This document shows positions 45,251-54,794 of a stretch of 64,000 nt of DNA, piece by piece. The translations under genes were made by a program, and so were the position numbers. The stretch covers positions 310,001-374,000 of the forward strand of contig WPHV01000007.1 in NCBI GenBank assembly GCA_009744235.1, in the 5' to 3' direction. Numbering within the stretch: the first letter of the stretch is position 1; each line of letters begins with the position of its first letter. This DNA is from Gillisella vitis. Lineage in GTDB: Bacteria; Pseudomonadota; Alphaproteobacteria; Rhizobiales; Rhizobiaceae. Below the pieces are notes generated by a model. It ran no database searches, was not told the origin of the DNA, and saw only the letters and a program-made list of their open reading frames with translations.

Positions 45251-46146
45251 TGGCCGATTTTGACGGGTTGTTTTTTACCGAAGTGCTTGTCGGCGGATTG
45301 CTATCCGGCGTGATGTATTCGCTCGTGGCCATCGGTTTCGTGCTGATTTACAAGACATCGGGTGTTTTGAACTTTGCGCAGGGGGCCATGCTGCTGTTTG
45401 CAGCGCTGACCTTCGTCAGCCTCACAGAGCGCGGGTTTGGTTTTCCGCTCGCCTTCCTGGTTACCTTCGCCATCATGATCCTGCTCGGCATTGGCATTGA
45501 GCGGACGGTCCTTCGCCCGCTCACCAACAAGCCGCCGATTACCATGTTCATGGCCACGCTTGGCCTGTCCTACATGATTGAAGGAGCAGCCCAACTGCTC
45601 TGGGGTACGCAGGTGCACGGGCTTGATCTGGGTATTGAGGATGTTCCTTTCGATATCGCGGGTGTGTTTATCAGCAAGTTCGATATTTTCGCAGCTGTCG
45701 TTGCCCTTGGGCTTGTTGTCGCCCTGTCCGTGTTCTTTCGCTATACCCGCATTGGGCTTGGTTTCCGTGCGGTCGCCGATGATCCGTTTGCGGCTCTCGC
45801 CGTGGGCCTGAAACTTCCCTGGATCTGGGCAAGTGTGTGGGCCGCCGCCGGGCTTGTCGCACTGGTTGCCGGGCTCTTGTGGGGCGCGCGCTCCGGCGTG
45901 CAGTTTTCCTTATCCTTGATCGTGCTGAAAGCACTGCCTGTGCTGGTGCTGGGCGGTTTTGATTCCATCCTGGGGGCCATTATCGGCGGGCTGCTGATTG
46001 GCGCTTCGGAGAAATTGGCCGAAGTCTATATCGGGGCCTATTTTGGCGGGGGGATCGAAGGGTGGTTCGCCTATGTGATTGCACTGCTGTTTTTACTTGT
46101 GCGCCCCTCCGGTCTTTTCGGCCAAAAGCTCGTGGAAAGGGTTTGA
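45250..46146 (+). CDS. livH: Branched-chain-type ABC permease, LivH
   Basis: A 298-residue permease. The family start VGGLLSGVMYSLVAIGFVLI, then YKTSGVLNFAQGAMLLFAAL, and the coupling region YTRIGLGFRAVADDPFAALA define it; eight or so hydrophobic segments are present. ATG 45250 shares a base with the livG stop. Such transporters also import aromatic or short carboxylic compounds, so the amino-acid label is only by family. Confidence 0.9.
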   Translation: MADFDGLFFTEVLVGGLLSGVMYSLVAIGFVLIYKTSGVLNFAQGAMLLFAALTFVSLTERGFGFPLAFLVTFAIMILLGIGIERTVLRPLTNKPPITMFMATLGLSYMIEGAAQLLWGTQVHGLDLGIEDVPFDIAGVFISKFDIFAAVVALGLVVALSVFFRYTRIGLGFRAVADDPFAALAVGLKLPWIWASVWAAAGLVALVAGLLWGARSGVQFSLSLIVLKALPVLVLGGFDSILGAIIGGLLIGASEKLAEVYIGAYFGGGIEGWFAYVIALLFLLVRPSGLFGQKLVERV

Positions 46147-46149
46147 TCC

Positions 46150-47205
46150 ATGTCTGCTGTTTCGCCCAACGTGACGCCTGCGAGGATCACGCCAGCAAAA
46201 GCGATGCCGATCTCTGTCGCCACCCTGCTGGTGCTTTTGGTGGCCTATGGCATTCTTCCAGTGATCGGCACGAGCTACCTGTTCGATGGTATCCTGCTGC
46301 CCTTTCTGGCCCTTAGCCTCGCAGGGGTCGGGCTCAATCTGCTGACCGGTTATGCAGGCCAGGTGTCGCTTGGCAGCGCGGCCTTCATGGCGGTTGGCGC
46401 GTTTGCCTGCTTCAATTTTGACCTGCGGGCCGGTTCCCTCCCGCTTATTGTCAGCATCCTGCTCGCGGGTCTATCCGCTGCGGCCATTGGCATTGTCTTC
46501 GGCTTGCCAAGCCTTAGGCTGCGCGGCTTCTATCTCGCGGTTTCCACCCTCGCTGCACAGTTCTTCGTTCAGTGGGCGTTGACGAAATTCAGCTGGTTTT
46601 CCAACGACAGCGCTTCGGGTGTCATTGATGCGCCGCCGCTAACGCTTGCCGGTTTTACCTTCGAAGGACCAGTCGGGCGCTACTATTTTGCACTGATCAT
46701 TGTCACACTCGTCACCTTTCTCGCCTATCGGCTGGTGATCTCTCAAACGGGTCGCAATTTCATCGCGGTGCGAGATAACGAAACGGCGGCGCGCATTATC
46801 GGCGTTCCGGTGTTACGCACCAAGCTTCTGGCCTTTGCCGTGTCGTCTTTCATCATTGGTATCGCCGGTGTGCTCTGGGCCTTTGCCTATCTGCGTACCG
46901 TCGAACCGGCGGGTTTCAACTTGGATCGTTCGTTCCAGGTGCTGTTCATCATCATCATTGGCGGTCTGGCCTCGCTGCGCGGCGCCTTTTTCGGGGCTGC
47001 CCTGATCGTGGTGTTTCCGGTGGTGCTGTCGCGGTTTGGGGCCTTCGTCTTTGGTGACCTGTTCGATAGCGGCGTGCTCGATATGACGCAGCGTATCGTG
47101 CTCGGCGCACTCATCATTCTTTTCCTGATCCTTGAGCCTGATGGGCTTGCCGCCCTTATCGACAGGATCCGAAAACGCTTCGGCGTGCCGGTTTGGCCAG
47201 CCTGA
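46150..47205 (+). CDS. livM: Branched-chain-type ABC permease, LivM
   Basis: A 351-residue permease partner of LivH with about ten membrane segments. Landmarks are GVGLNLLTGYAGQVSLGSAA, FGLPSLRLRGFYLAVSTLAA, GRNFIAVRDNETAARIIGVP (coupling loop) and RSFQVLFIIIIGGLASLRGA. It starts 3 bases after livH. Confidence 0.9.
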   Translation: MSAVSPNVTPARITPAKAMPISVATLLVLLVAYGILPVIGTSYLFDGILLPFLALSLAGVGLNLLTGYAGQVSLGSAAFMAVGAFACFNFDLRAGSLPLIVSILLAGLSAAAIGIVFGLPSLRLRGFYLAVSTLAAQFFVQWALTKFSWFSNDSASGVIDAPPLTLAGFTFEGPVGRYYFALIIVTLVTFLAYRLVISQTGRNFIAVRDNETAARIIGVPVLRTKLLAFAVSSFIIGIAGVLWAFAYLRTVEPAGFNLDRSFQVLFIIIIGGLASLRGAFFGAALIVVFPVVLSRFGAFVFGDLFDSGVLDMTQRIVLGALIILFLILEPDGLAALIDRIRKRFGVPVWPA

Positions 47206-47306
47206 TCCGGCTCCCTCGCAGCACGCCGTTTATCCGCAATCCATCCATCATCCATGAACACGTCCGATGCGCATCGCACCGGGCAATACCAGGAGTGTAT
47301 CCAAGC

Positions 47307-48641
47307 ATGAGCATTCTTTCGAAATTCAAGGCCACGGCATTGGTGATCGGCATCTCGTTGAGTGTCGCGCTTCCCGCAGCGCATGCCGATGAGCAGTATT
47401 TTCCCTTGCAGAGTTACCGCGTCGGTCCCTATGCCGCAGGTGGAACCGGTTTCTTTGGCGGGTTTATCGACTATCTCAACCTGATCAACACCCGTGATGG
47501 CGGCGTCAATGGCGTCAAGCTCACCTGGTCGGAGGCCGAAACCCAATACGAGGTCGAGCGTGGCGTCGAAGCCTATGAGCGGCTGAAAAGCAATCCGAAC
47601 GTCGCCGCCTGGAACCCGTTATCTGTGGGCATCGCCTATGCGATGATCGACCGCATTACCGCCGACAAGACACCGTTGATCACCATCAACCACGGTCGCA
47701 CGGATTCCACCGATGGCCGCGTATTTCCCTATGTTTTCCCCTTGTTGCTCAATCCCTACAGCGAAACCTCCGGTATCGTGAACTATATTGGCTCCAAGCT
47801 GGGCGGGATCGAAAACCTGAAGGGCAAGAAGATCGTGGTTCTCTATCACGGCTCGCCTTATGGCAAGGAAACCATTCCGATCTATGAATTGCTGGCCAAG
47901 AAATACGGTTTTGATGTCCAGCAGATTGAGGTGCCGCATCCCGGTAACGAACAACAGGCCCAATGGCTCACCATTCGTCGCGCCAAACCTGATTATGTTG
48001 TGTTGCGCGGCTGGGGCGTGATGAACCCGGTGGCCCTGAAAACAGCTGCCAAGACCGGCTTTCCGGTGGACCATATCATTGGTAATGTCTGGTCCAATTC
48101 TGAAGAAGATGTGATCCCGGCAGGCGATGCCGCCAAAGGCTATACCGCCATCACCACCCAAGCGTCCGGTGCCGAGTATCCCGTCGTCAAGGAAATCGTC
48201 AAGACGCTTTATGAGAGTGGCAAGGGCAACTTGGAAGACAAAAAACGCATCGGCTCCGTCTATCACAACCTGGGTATCGTCAATGGCATCCTGAATGTCG
48301 AGGCGATCCGCATCGCGCAGGCAAAATTCGGCAAACGCACGCTGACCGGCGACGAAGTACGCTGGGGCTTCGAGCATTTGCAACTGGACCAGAAGCGCGT
48401 TGAGGAACTTGGGGCCAAAGACCTGTTTCACTCCATCAATGTCACCTGGGACAATCACGAGGGCAATGGTTATGTGACCTTCCAGCAATGGGACGGCAAG
48501 AAATGGAACGTCGTGTCTGATTGGATCGCACCGGATTGGGCGTTGCTGCGGCCGATCATTGAAAAATCCTCCGAGGCTTATGCCAAGGATAAAGGCATCA
48601 AGATCCGCACGGCTGCCGATGCGGATGGCGTTACCAATTAA
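47307..48641 (+). CDS. Periplasmic binding protein of the liv-type transporter
   Basis: A 444-residue Leu/Ile/Val-binding-protein-like receptor. ATG 47307 has AGGAG 12 bases upstream and is followed by a signal (KATALVIGISLSVALPAAHA, cut before DEQYF). The two-lobed core has SYRVGPYAAGGTGFFGGFID, KIVVLYHGSPYGKETIPIYE and ARPDYV-like AKPDYVVLRGWGVMNPVALK. It is longer than LivK (about 345 mature residues), resembling the receptors found with acyl- or aromatic-compound transporters, so the ligand is open. Two hairpins follow. Confidence 0.85.
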   Translation: MSILSKFKATALVIGISLSVALPAAHADEQYFPLQSYRVGPYAAGGTGFFGGFIDYLNLINTRDGGVNGVKLTWSEAETQYEVERGVEAYERLKSNPNVAAWNPLSVGIAYAMIDRITADKTPLITINHGRTDSTDGRVFPYVFPLLLNPYSETSGIVNYIGSKLGGIENLKGKKIVVLYHGSPYGKETIPIYELLAKKYGFDVQQIEVPHPGNEQQAQWLTIRRAKPDYVVLRGWGVMNPVALKTAAKTGFPVDHIIGNVWSNSEEDVIPAGDAAKGYTAITTQASGAEYPVVKEIVKTLYESGKGNLEDKKRIGSVYHNLGIVNGILNVEAIRIAQAKFGKRTLTGDEVRWGFEHLQLDQKRVEELGAKDLFHSINVTWDNHEGNGYVTFQQWDGKKWNVVSDWIAPDWALLRPIIEKSSEAYAKDKGIKIRTAADADGVTN

Positions 48642-48645
48642 CACC

Positions 48646-48680
48646 ACTAGGGACTGAAGATGTCAGTTCCTAGTCCTTTT
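48646..48680 (+). terminator. Hairpin with T-tract after the binding-protein gene
   Basis: A 12-bp stem ACTAGGGACTGA / TCAGTTCCTAGT (one G-T pair) with a 5-base loop, followed by CCTTTT. It starts 4 bases after the stop codon and would terminate or attenuate transcription into livF. Confidence 0.65.
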
Positions 48681-48724
48681 GCAAATAGTTCAAGCATCTG
48701 ATGGATTTGAGATATTTGCCTGGG

Positions 48725-48760
48725 AAAATCAGCCCATCGACAACGAGATGGGCTGATTTT
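48725..48760 (+). terminator. Second hairpin, 14-bp perfect stem, before livF
   Basis: AAAATCAGCCCATC (48725-48738) pairs perfectly with GATGGGCTGATTTT (48747-48760) around an 8-base loop, ending in a short T-run. Two tandem hairpins stand between the binding-protein gene and livF. Confidence 0.6.
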
Positions 48761-48832
48761 GCGGTTCAGCGCTCAATGGAAGTGACGCCGCGACGGGGCA
48801 ATTTTTTGCCAGACCAACGAGGAATTGATCCC

Positions 48833-49606
48833 ATGAAAGACGCCAGATTGTTGCAGGTGGATGGGCTGCTAGCCACCTACAATCATGCCATCACCGCTTT
48901 GCATGGTGTCAGCTTTTCGCTTGCGCGGGGCGAGATTCTAGCCCTTTTGGGCGCCAATGGAGCGGGCAAGACGACGGTGCTGAAGGCGGTGTCAAACCTT
49001 CTTTCGGCAGAGCGCGGACAGATCAATGCCGGGTCTATCCACTTTGATGGCTTAGATGTCACCAAAACAAGCCCGGCGGCGCTGGTCCGCGCCGGCCTGG
49101 TACAGGTATTGGAGGGGCGCCATTGCTTCCATAGCCTGTCCGTCGAGGAAAATCTGACGTGCGGTGGTTTGGGACGCAGCAGTTCGCGCGCGGAAATCGC
49201 CAATGATCTCGAGCGTATCTATGGGCTCTTTCCCCGACTGAGGGAAAAGCGCCGGACACTATCGGGCCTCACTTCCGGTGGCGAGCAACAAATGACGGCA
49301 GTTGGCCGGGCACTGATGTCGCGTCCCCGTCTGCTTGTTCTTGACGAACCATCTATGGGTCTTGCCCCCATCGTGGTGCAGGACATATTTCGCACCCTGC
49401 GTCGATTGAACCGGGAAGAGGGGCTTTCCATTCTCGTCGCCGAACAAAATTCGGCGATTGCTCTCACCTATGCCCATCGCGCCACCATTCTCGAAAATGG
49501 AAAGGATGTGTTGACGGGCACTGCCCGCGAGATCCGCGAGCGAGACGATGTGAAATCCTTTTATCTCGGGCAGAACAATCGGGTTGTGAATGACCATGTA
49601 ATATGA
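48833..49606 (+). CDS. livF: Branched-chain-type ABC transporter ATPase, LivF
   Basis: A 257-residue ATPase. ATG 48833 follows GAGGAATTGATCCC; the extended frame from 48701 crosses the second hairpin and is not protein-like. It has Walker A GANGAGKTT, the LivF-type RAGLVQVLEGRHCFHSLSVE, signature SGGEQQMTAVGRAL, Walker B LLVLDEPSMGLAPIVV and EQNSAIALTYAHRATILENG. It completes the transporter, though it is separated from it by hairpins and about 190 bases. Confidence 0.9.
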   Translation: MKDARLLQVDGLLATYNHAITALHGVSFSLARGEILALLGANGAGKTTVLKAVSNLLSAERGQINAGSIHFDGLDVTKTSPAALVRAGLVQVLEGRHCFHSLSVEENLTCGGLGRSSSRAEIANDLERIYGLFPRLREKRRTLSGLTSGGEQQMTAVGRALMSRPRLLVLDEPSMGLAPIVVQDIFRTLRRLNREEGLSILVAEQNSAIALTYAHRATILENGKDVLTGTAREIRERDDVKSFYLGQNNRVVNDHVI

Positions 49607-49705
49607 CCGCGTCTGACGGGCATCGTAAACAGAAGGCTTCTGAAACAGAAGGTCGAAGCGAGGCTTTTGATCAGGCGGGGTTTAAGGCGTTTGCGCTGTA
49701 TCGTC

Positions 49706-49756
49706 GATGCCCGCTGACGCGATTTCCGCGTGTTCGGCGGCGTGTCAGCGGGCATC
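49706..49756. terminator. Inverted repeat between livF and the convergent chemoreceptor gene
   Basis: GATGCCCGCTGAC (49706-49718) and GTCAGCGGGCATC (49744-49756) form a perfect 13-bp stem with a 25-base loop. It lies between convergent genes, fitting a bidirectional terminator. Confidence 0.5.
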
Positions 49757-49836
49757 TATACCATTTCTGTCAGGCGTGAAACTCGCTCACCAACTGGACA
49801 GCATCAGGACGGCGTCCATTGTAAACAGAGCCATCC

Positions 49837-52167
49837 TCAGAACTCTTCCCAACTCTCGCCCTTCAGCGCAGCATTGCCCTGAGTGGCATAGGTCTGGCGT
49901 GATGGTGCGGCGGGCCGAGTTGCAGGTCTGGCAGGGGCTCGTCCAGTGGGCGCGTGTCCGGCCTGCCGGTTATCTCCCGTGCGGAACTGGCCGAGCAATT
50001 CGGTCAGCTTGCCGCTTTCCTGGGCCAGGCCAGCGCCGGCCGCGTTCATTTCCTCGACCATGGCCGCATTCTTCTGCGTCGCCTGGTCCATGTGGTTGAC
50101 AGCGGTATTGACTTCCCCAAGCCCCACGGACTGTTCCTGCGCTGCCGTGGCAATCGCATCCATATGCTGATTGATCGATTGGACGAGGCTGGCGATCGCC
50201 GTCAACCCTTCGCCGGTATCGTTGACCAGTTTGACGCCTTCGCTGACGGCGACTTCCGAATTGGAGACCAGCGATTTGATTTCCTTGGCGGCATTGGCCG
50301 AACGTTGCGCCAGTTCACGGACTTCCTGGGCGACGACGGCAAAGCCCTTACCTGCTTCACCGGCGCGGGCGGCTTCCACCCCGGCATTCAATGCCAGCAG
50401 ATTGGTCTGGAAGGCAATCTCATCAATCACGCCGATGATCTGGCCGATCTGGCGGGAGGCGTGTTCAATGCGCTCCATTGCTGTGACAGCATTATTGACG
50501 ACGACACCCGATTGCTCGGCACGGCTTTTGGTATCACGCACCAGATCGCGGGCCTCGCCGGTTCGCTTCGAGGTCGCTCTCACATTGGCGGTGATTTCCT
50601 CAAGGGCAGCGGCCGTCTCTTCGAGCGAAGCAGCCTGCTGCTCGGTTCGCTTGGCCAGGTCGTCCGATGCATGCGAGATTTCGCTGCTGCCACCCGACAC
50701 GGCCAAGGCAGAGCCACCGACGGCCAGAAGTGTGGTGCGCAATTGGCTGACGGAGGCGTTGAAGTCCTGGCGCAGTTCCTCGAAGCGCGGCGCAAACTCC
50801 TCGGAAATCTCACAGAGCATATCACCGGAGGCAAGTTTCTGCAGACCGCTTGCCAGCGCACCGGTGGCGCGGGTCAGCCGCTCCTCGGCCTCCTCTTCGA
50901 TACGGCGCTGCGTCTCGATGCGATCGCGCTCGGCGATCCTGCGGTTTTCCTCGGCGTTGGCCTCTAGCTCCTTGTTGCGGATGGCTGCAATCTGGAACAC
51001 TTCCACGGAACGCGCCATTTCGCCCATTTCGTCCCGGCGTTTGGCGCCGGGAACGACGACCGACAGCTCGCCGTCGGCCAGTGCGCCCATGCAACGTGTC
51101 AGCGCGCCGATCGGGCGAATGACCTTGCGGACGATGACGGCAAACCCGATGATGCCGAGAGCCAATACCAACAGGAAGAGCGCCAGGAAGGATAGTGTCT
51201 GGGTCAGCGCGGTGGACTTGGCCGTTGCTGCATTGGCGTTCAACGTATCCATGGCAAGCGATGCGATATCGGCAACCTTCCCCAGGGCAGCCGTGGTCGG
51301 CGCTCTCCATTGATCGATTGTCAGCGGTGATTTTTCGCCGGCGCTCAGTTTGGCAATCACGTCGGCGCGCATTTTGGCGTAGTCACCGGTAAAATACGCT
51401 GCATCGGCAACCTTGAAACCATCCTTGATGGCCTGGGGCGTATCCCTATGATCGACAAGCACCCGAACTGCTTTCCAGGCATAGGCGACATTGGCGTCTC
51501 CCGCGGCCAGTTTGACCTGGTTCTCAGCCGAAATCTGCTGGCCAGAGGTCACGGCGTTGTTGAGGATCAATGCACTGCCGCCGCCAAGCGCACGGGTCGA
51601 CCATGCATAGGCGCGCATCTGGATCATCGGCATCAACGCCGCGTCGAGCGTGCGCATGCGGCCTTCCGCGGCCTCGGACGCTTTTTCCAGATCGGCCAGA
51701 AACGTCCCGCCCAGATCCATTGACGCCTTGGTGATGCTTGCATCACGAGCCTCAAGCGGCTTTGCCAGTTCGGCATCGATAGTTTGGCGATAGGTTGCGA
51801 CTTTTTCATAAGTGGCCAACACCGTTGCGATCGGCGCCGACAGTTCGGTAACTGTAATCCCTCCAGCGATCGCTTTTGCCTCATTCATACCGGCATCGAC
51901 AACCGCCCGGTTTTTCTGCACCGATTGTACGGAGCCCGCGCCATCGGCAATGGAGATCGACAGAGCGGAGGCGCTGTCGCCGCGCTCGCTGCGAAATGCC
52001 AAAAGCGCCTTGAACAACGCCTTGTCAAAACCGGTCAGTTCCGAAACTTCGGCATTGACCTGATAGGTGCGGTACGAAGTCAGCATGGAATTTCCAACCA
52101 GCACATTCAGCATAAGGCTGAGCAGGGCGAAAACGCTAATGAGCACATTTCTGATGGAGAGCGTCAT
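49837..52167 (-). CDS. Methyl-accepting chemotaxis protein
   Basis: A 776-residue chemoreceptor. One membrane helix at residues 7-27 ([20 protein letters not shown]), a long periplasmic helical domain of about 300 residues ([36 protein letters not shown]), a second membrane helix near 315-335 ([20 protein letters not shown]), HAMP ([20 protein letters not shown]), then the signalling hairpin with the tip [34 protein letters not shown]. The C-terminus ends WEEF, close to the NWETF-type pentapeptide that tethers CheR/CheB in major receptors. ATG 52167 is preferred over TTG 52188. No other che genes adjoin. Confidence 0.9.
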   Translation of the reverse strand: MTLSIRNVLISVFALLSLMLNVLVGNSMLTSYRTYQVNAEVSELTGFDKALFKALLAFRSERGDSASALSISIADGAGSVQSVQKNRAVVDAGMNEAKAIAGGITVTELSAPIATVLATYEKVATYRQTIDAELAKPLEARDASITKASMDLGGTFLADLEKASEAAEGRMRTLDAALMPMIQMRAYAWSTRALGGGSALILNNAVTSGQQISAENQVKLAAGDANVAYAWKAVRVLVDHRDTPQAIKDGFKVADAAYFTGDYAKMRADVIAKLSAGEKSPLTIDQWRAPTTAALGKVADIASLAMDTLNANAATAKSTALTQTLSFLALFLLVLALGIIGFAVIVRKVIRPIGALTRCMGALADGELSVVVPGAKRRDEMGEMARSVEVFQIAAIRNKELEANAEENRRIAERDRIETQRRIEEEAEERLTRATGALASGLQKLASGDMLCEISEEFAPRFEELRQDFNASVSQLRTTLLAVGGSALAVSGGSSEISHASDDLAKRTEQQAASLEETAAALEEITANVRATSKRTGEARDLVRDTKSRAEQSGVVVNNAVTAMERIEHASRQIGQIIGVIDEIAFQTNLLALNAGVEAARAGEAGKGFAVVAQEVRELAQRSANAAKEIKSLVSNSEVAVSEGVKLVNDTGEGLTAIASLVQSINQHMDAIATAAQEQSVGLGEVNTAVNHMDQATQKNAAMVEEMNAAGAGLAQESGKLTELLGQFRTGDNRQAGHAPTGRAPARPATRPAAPSRQTYATQGNAALKGESWEEF

Positions 52168-52448
52168 GGTAAGGTCCAATGGTTGCAAATTTCAACTCAT
52201 TGAAAGCCAATTTGGATAAACTGCGGTTAACGCCATCATGCTTTTTATGACGTCTTTCCGTATAAAATTGCCAGTCTCGCCATTCGCTCGGGTGTGGAGG
52301 CCTCAACGCGGCCAGTGGCGTGAGTTTTGCATGTACATAAGGTGTCTAATCATTTGATCAGCGGTTCGATCGGCAGTTGTGATTTCACTCATTGTCATTG
52401 TGACCCGCACCATCTTCTTGCTACAAGTTTCTTGGCGATTTCATCGCT

Positions 52449-53232
52449 GGGCATCGTAACGTTAACCGGACATCGATCAAAATGTGGGATCTGGCTACAT
52501 GACCAGATCCAGCCGTGATCCCCTTTATCGTCGCCACCGATTTCCCGGCGAGGTGATTGCCCATGCAGTTTGGCTGTATTTCCGGTTTCCGCTTAGCCTG
52601 CGGATGGTCGAGGATCTGCTGGCAGCGCGTGGCATCATCGTCTCTCATCAAACCGTGCGGCTCTGGGCGGAGAAATTCGGTAGACATTTTGCCAATGATA
52701 TCCGGAAGCGATCTGCCGGCAGGCTCGGGGACAAATGGCATCTCGATGAGGTTGTCATCACCATCGGTGGAAGGAAACACTGGCTTTGGCGCGCCCTTGA
52801 CCAGGACGGCTTTGTTCTCGACGTGCTGGTGCAAAGCCGCCGCAATGCCAAGGCGGTAAAACGTTTGATGCGCAAGCTCCTGAAAGCCCAAGGCCGCGCC
52901 CCGCGTGTGATGATCACCGATAAACTACGATCCTATGGTGCAGCAAAGCGGGAGGTCATGCCCGGCGTTGAGCATCGTTCTCACAAGGGATTGAACAATC
53001 GGGCGGAAAACTCTCATCAGCCCGTCCGACGACGGGAGAGGATCATGAAGCGCTTCAAGTCAACACGACATCTTCAGCGTTTCGTTTCCATCCATGACCC
53101 GATCACCAACCTTTTTCACATTCCCCGCCACGATATTCCATCCGTCCACTATCGCGAACTGCGAACAGCTGCCATGCAATCATGGCACCAAATCGCGCGC
53201 CTTCACGCCGCATGAACTAATTCCTCATGCCC
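52449..53232. mobile_element. IS6-family insertion sequence (limits tentative)
   Basis: The transposase gene is flanked by GGGCAT (52449) and ATGCCC (ends 53232), part of an 8-base inverted pair CTGGGCAT/ATGCCCAG. The 784-bp span fits IS6-family size. Matching beyond 8 bases is poor and no 8-bp target duplication is visible (TCATCGCT left, AGATGTTG right), so the true ends may differ. Confidence 0.45.
52499..53215 (+). CDS. IS6-family DDE transposase
   Basis: A 238-residue transposase of IS26/IS6 type. It has the family start YRRHRFPGEVIAHAVWLYFR, LSLRMVEDLLAARGI and VSHQTVRLWAEKFG (HTH), and the catalytic DDE triad in WHLDEVVITIGG, VMITDKLRSYG and NRAENSHQPVRRRER. It is full length and uninterrupted, so probably active. 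It lies between the chemoreceptor and the start of the NRPS cluster, with AT-rich DNA downstream. Confidence 0.92.
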   Translation: MTRSSRDPLYRRHRFPGEVIAHAVWLYFRFPLSLRMVEDLLAARGIIVSHQTVRLWAEKFGRHFANDIRKRSAGRLGDKWHLDEVVITIGGRKHWLWRALDQDGFVLDVLVQSRRNAKAVKRLMRKLLKAQGRAPRVMITDKLRSYGAAKREVMPGVEHRSHKGLNNRAENSHQPVRRRERIMKRFKSTRHLQRFVSIHDPITNLFHIPRHDIPSVHYRELRTAAMQSWHQIARLHAA

Positions 53233-53418
53233 AGATGTTGCGTTCAAGGCGGTAAGTTTACAGTGCCAGCAGAAGGATTGCGCCGGGAAATTTGGCGGAA
53301 TCTGGCATCGCATTGTCTTCACGGATTTGTGAGGGAATTCCTTGGTTGTAAACTAAAACTCTTCCATCTATAATTTTCATTATATTTTATTTGACGAAAA
53401 CAATATTTTAGAAATTGC

Positions 53419-53455
53419 AAAAATAACACTACCTCGAAAAGTATATGTTATTTTT
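53419..53455. promoter_or_regulatory. Inverted repeat upstream of the NRPS cluster
   Basis: AAAAATAACA (53419-53428) and TGTTATTTTT (53446-53455) form a perfect 10-bp inverted repeat with a 17-base spacer, inside a very AT-rich 150-base stretch just before the aminotransferase gene. It may be an operator or a leader hairpin; the rest of 53233-53507 shows no gene. Confidence 0.45.
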
Positions 53456-53507
53456 AGATTTGCGTTGATGTTTTGTTTCCATATATTTTTACTGGAGTAA
53501 TCGCCAG

Positions 53508-54794
53508 ATGCTGAATGTTTTGCTGGAAAATAATGTCGGGGCTTATCAGGAAGCTTTATCCATATCCGTATCGCGGCATCAAGGCGGTGCGCCTGCCATG
53601 GTTGGGGCGCTGGATTGTCATTTATACGATGACCGTGGTCGTTCATTTCTCGATATGACGGGCGGCAGTGGAGCGGTCAATCTGGGACATCAGCACCCCG
53701 AGATCGTTTCAGCGCTGACATTGCAGGCGGGAAAACTGATCCATACCGGCTGGAATATCGACAATCCTTTTCGGCATGAGATGATCGACCGGCTTGAGCA
53801 TTTTCTGCCCTTTCCAGAAGCTTCGGTCATGGGCGCGGTCACAGGTGCTGAAGCGGTGGAAGTTGCCGTGAAAATTGCCCGCAAGAAGACCGGGCGGGAG
53901 CCTATACTCTATTTTGCAAACTCCTTTCACGGCAAGACGCAGGGTGCGCTCTCCGTGACATCCAATGGGAAGTTTCGGGATCTTTTGGCCATGGGGCTGA
54001 AGGATAATCCATGGTTTTCCCTAGCCGGACCGGGTGGAACGCCCGTGCTGGATAGCAAAGAGTGGGGGCTAGCTTTCCGGCAGTTTTTGCAGGACACCAA
54101 AGATCGACACCAGTTGCCGGCAGCGGCGATTATTGAGCCGATCCAGGCGGCGGAAGGTATTTTTGTCATAGCGCCATCCCTGCTGGCGGAAATGATTTCA
54201 GCCTGCGCCGAATTTGGCGTATTGAGTATTTTCGATGAGATTTACACCGGTCTTGGCCGCACGGGGACACCTTTCGTGGCCTCGCGGCAGCTTTGCCCCG
54301 ACATGATCGTGCTTGGAAAATCTCTTGGCAATGGGGTGCCGGTTTCCGCCGTTGCCGGTCCGCCTAGCATCATCGATGTGCTGGGCTTCAGTCAGCATTC
54401 GTCCACCTTCACCTTCATGCCGCTGGCCTGCGCTGTGGCAAATGCGGTTCTGGAGGTGCAGAGACGGGACAATATTGCTGATCGGGCGGCGCAAAGCGGA
54501 GGCCGATTTACCGAACGGCTCCATGAGCTGGCAAATCGTGACGACCGTATCAGCGGTATTCGCGGCACGGGTCTTATGCTGGCATTCGATGTAGCGATCT
54601 CGGGTTCCGGGGCGCGGGTGCCGCTGGCCGCAGAGGTGGGGGCAGAACTGCTGAAGAATGGCGTTATTGTCAGAACCGGTGGTCTCGATGGCGCAACGGT
54701 GAAGCTTACGCCGCCGTTGACCTTCAGTGAGGCGCATATGGATGAATTCTTCGCCGCGCTGGATAAAACACTGGAGTCCTGCCGATGCCAGTGA
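53508..54794 (+). CDS. Class III PLP aminotransferase (diaminobutyrate/omega-aminotransferase type)
   Basis: A 428-residue aminotransferase. The PLP-binding Lys is at about 271 in IVLGKSLGNGVPVS, the pyridine-N Asp in IFDEIYTGLGRTG (243), and MGAVTGAEAVEVAVKIARKK is the cofactor-phosphate loop. It resembles EctB-like 2,4-diaminobutyrate transaminases, which move an amino group onto a beta- or gamma-aldehyde of an amino acid. ATG 53508 follows a GGAG at about 53492. The end overlaps the NRPS start by 10 bases, so it is the first gene of the cluster and probably makes a precursor amine. Confidence 0.88.
   Translation: MLNVLLENNVGAYQEALSISVSRHQGGAPAMVGALDCHLYDDRGRSFLDMTGGSGAVNLGHQHPEIVSALTLQAGKLIHTGWNIDNPFRHEMIDRLEHFLPFPEASVMGAVTGAEAVEVAVKIARKKTGREPILYFANSFHGKTQGALSVTSNGKFRDLLAMGLKDNPWFSLAGPGGTPVLDSKEWGLAFRQFLQDTKDRHQLPAAAIIEPIQAAEGIFVIAPSLLAEMISACAEFGVLSIFDEIYTGLGRTGTPFVASRQLCPDMIVLGKSLGNGVPVSAVAGPPSIIDVLGFSQHSSTFTFMPLACAVANAVLEVQRRDNIADRAAQSGGRFTERLHELANRDDRISGIRGTGLMLAFDVAISGSGARVPLAAEVGAELLKNGVIVRTGGLDGATVKLTPPLTFSEAHMDEFFAALDKTLESCRCQ

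Noticed and set aside
48701..48832. N-terminal extension of livF
   Set aside because: The extension runs through a 14-bp perfect hairpin and lacks family similarity; ATG 48833 fits LivF length.
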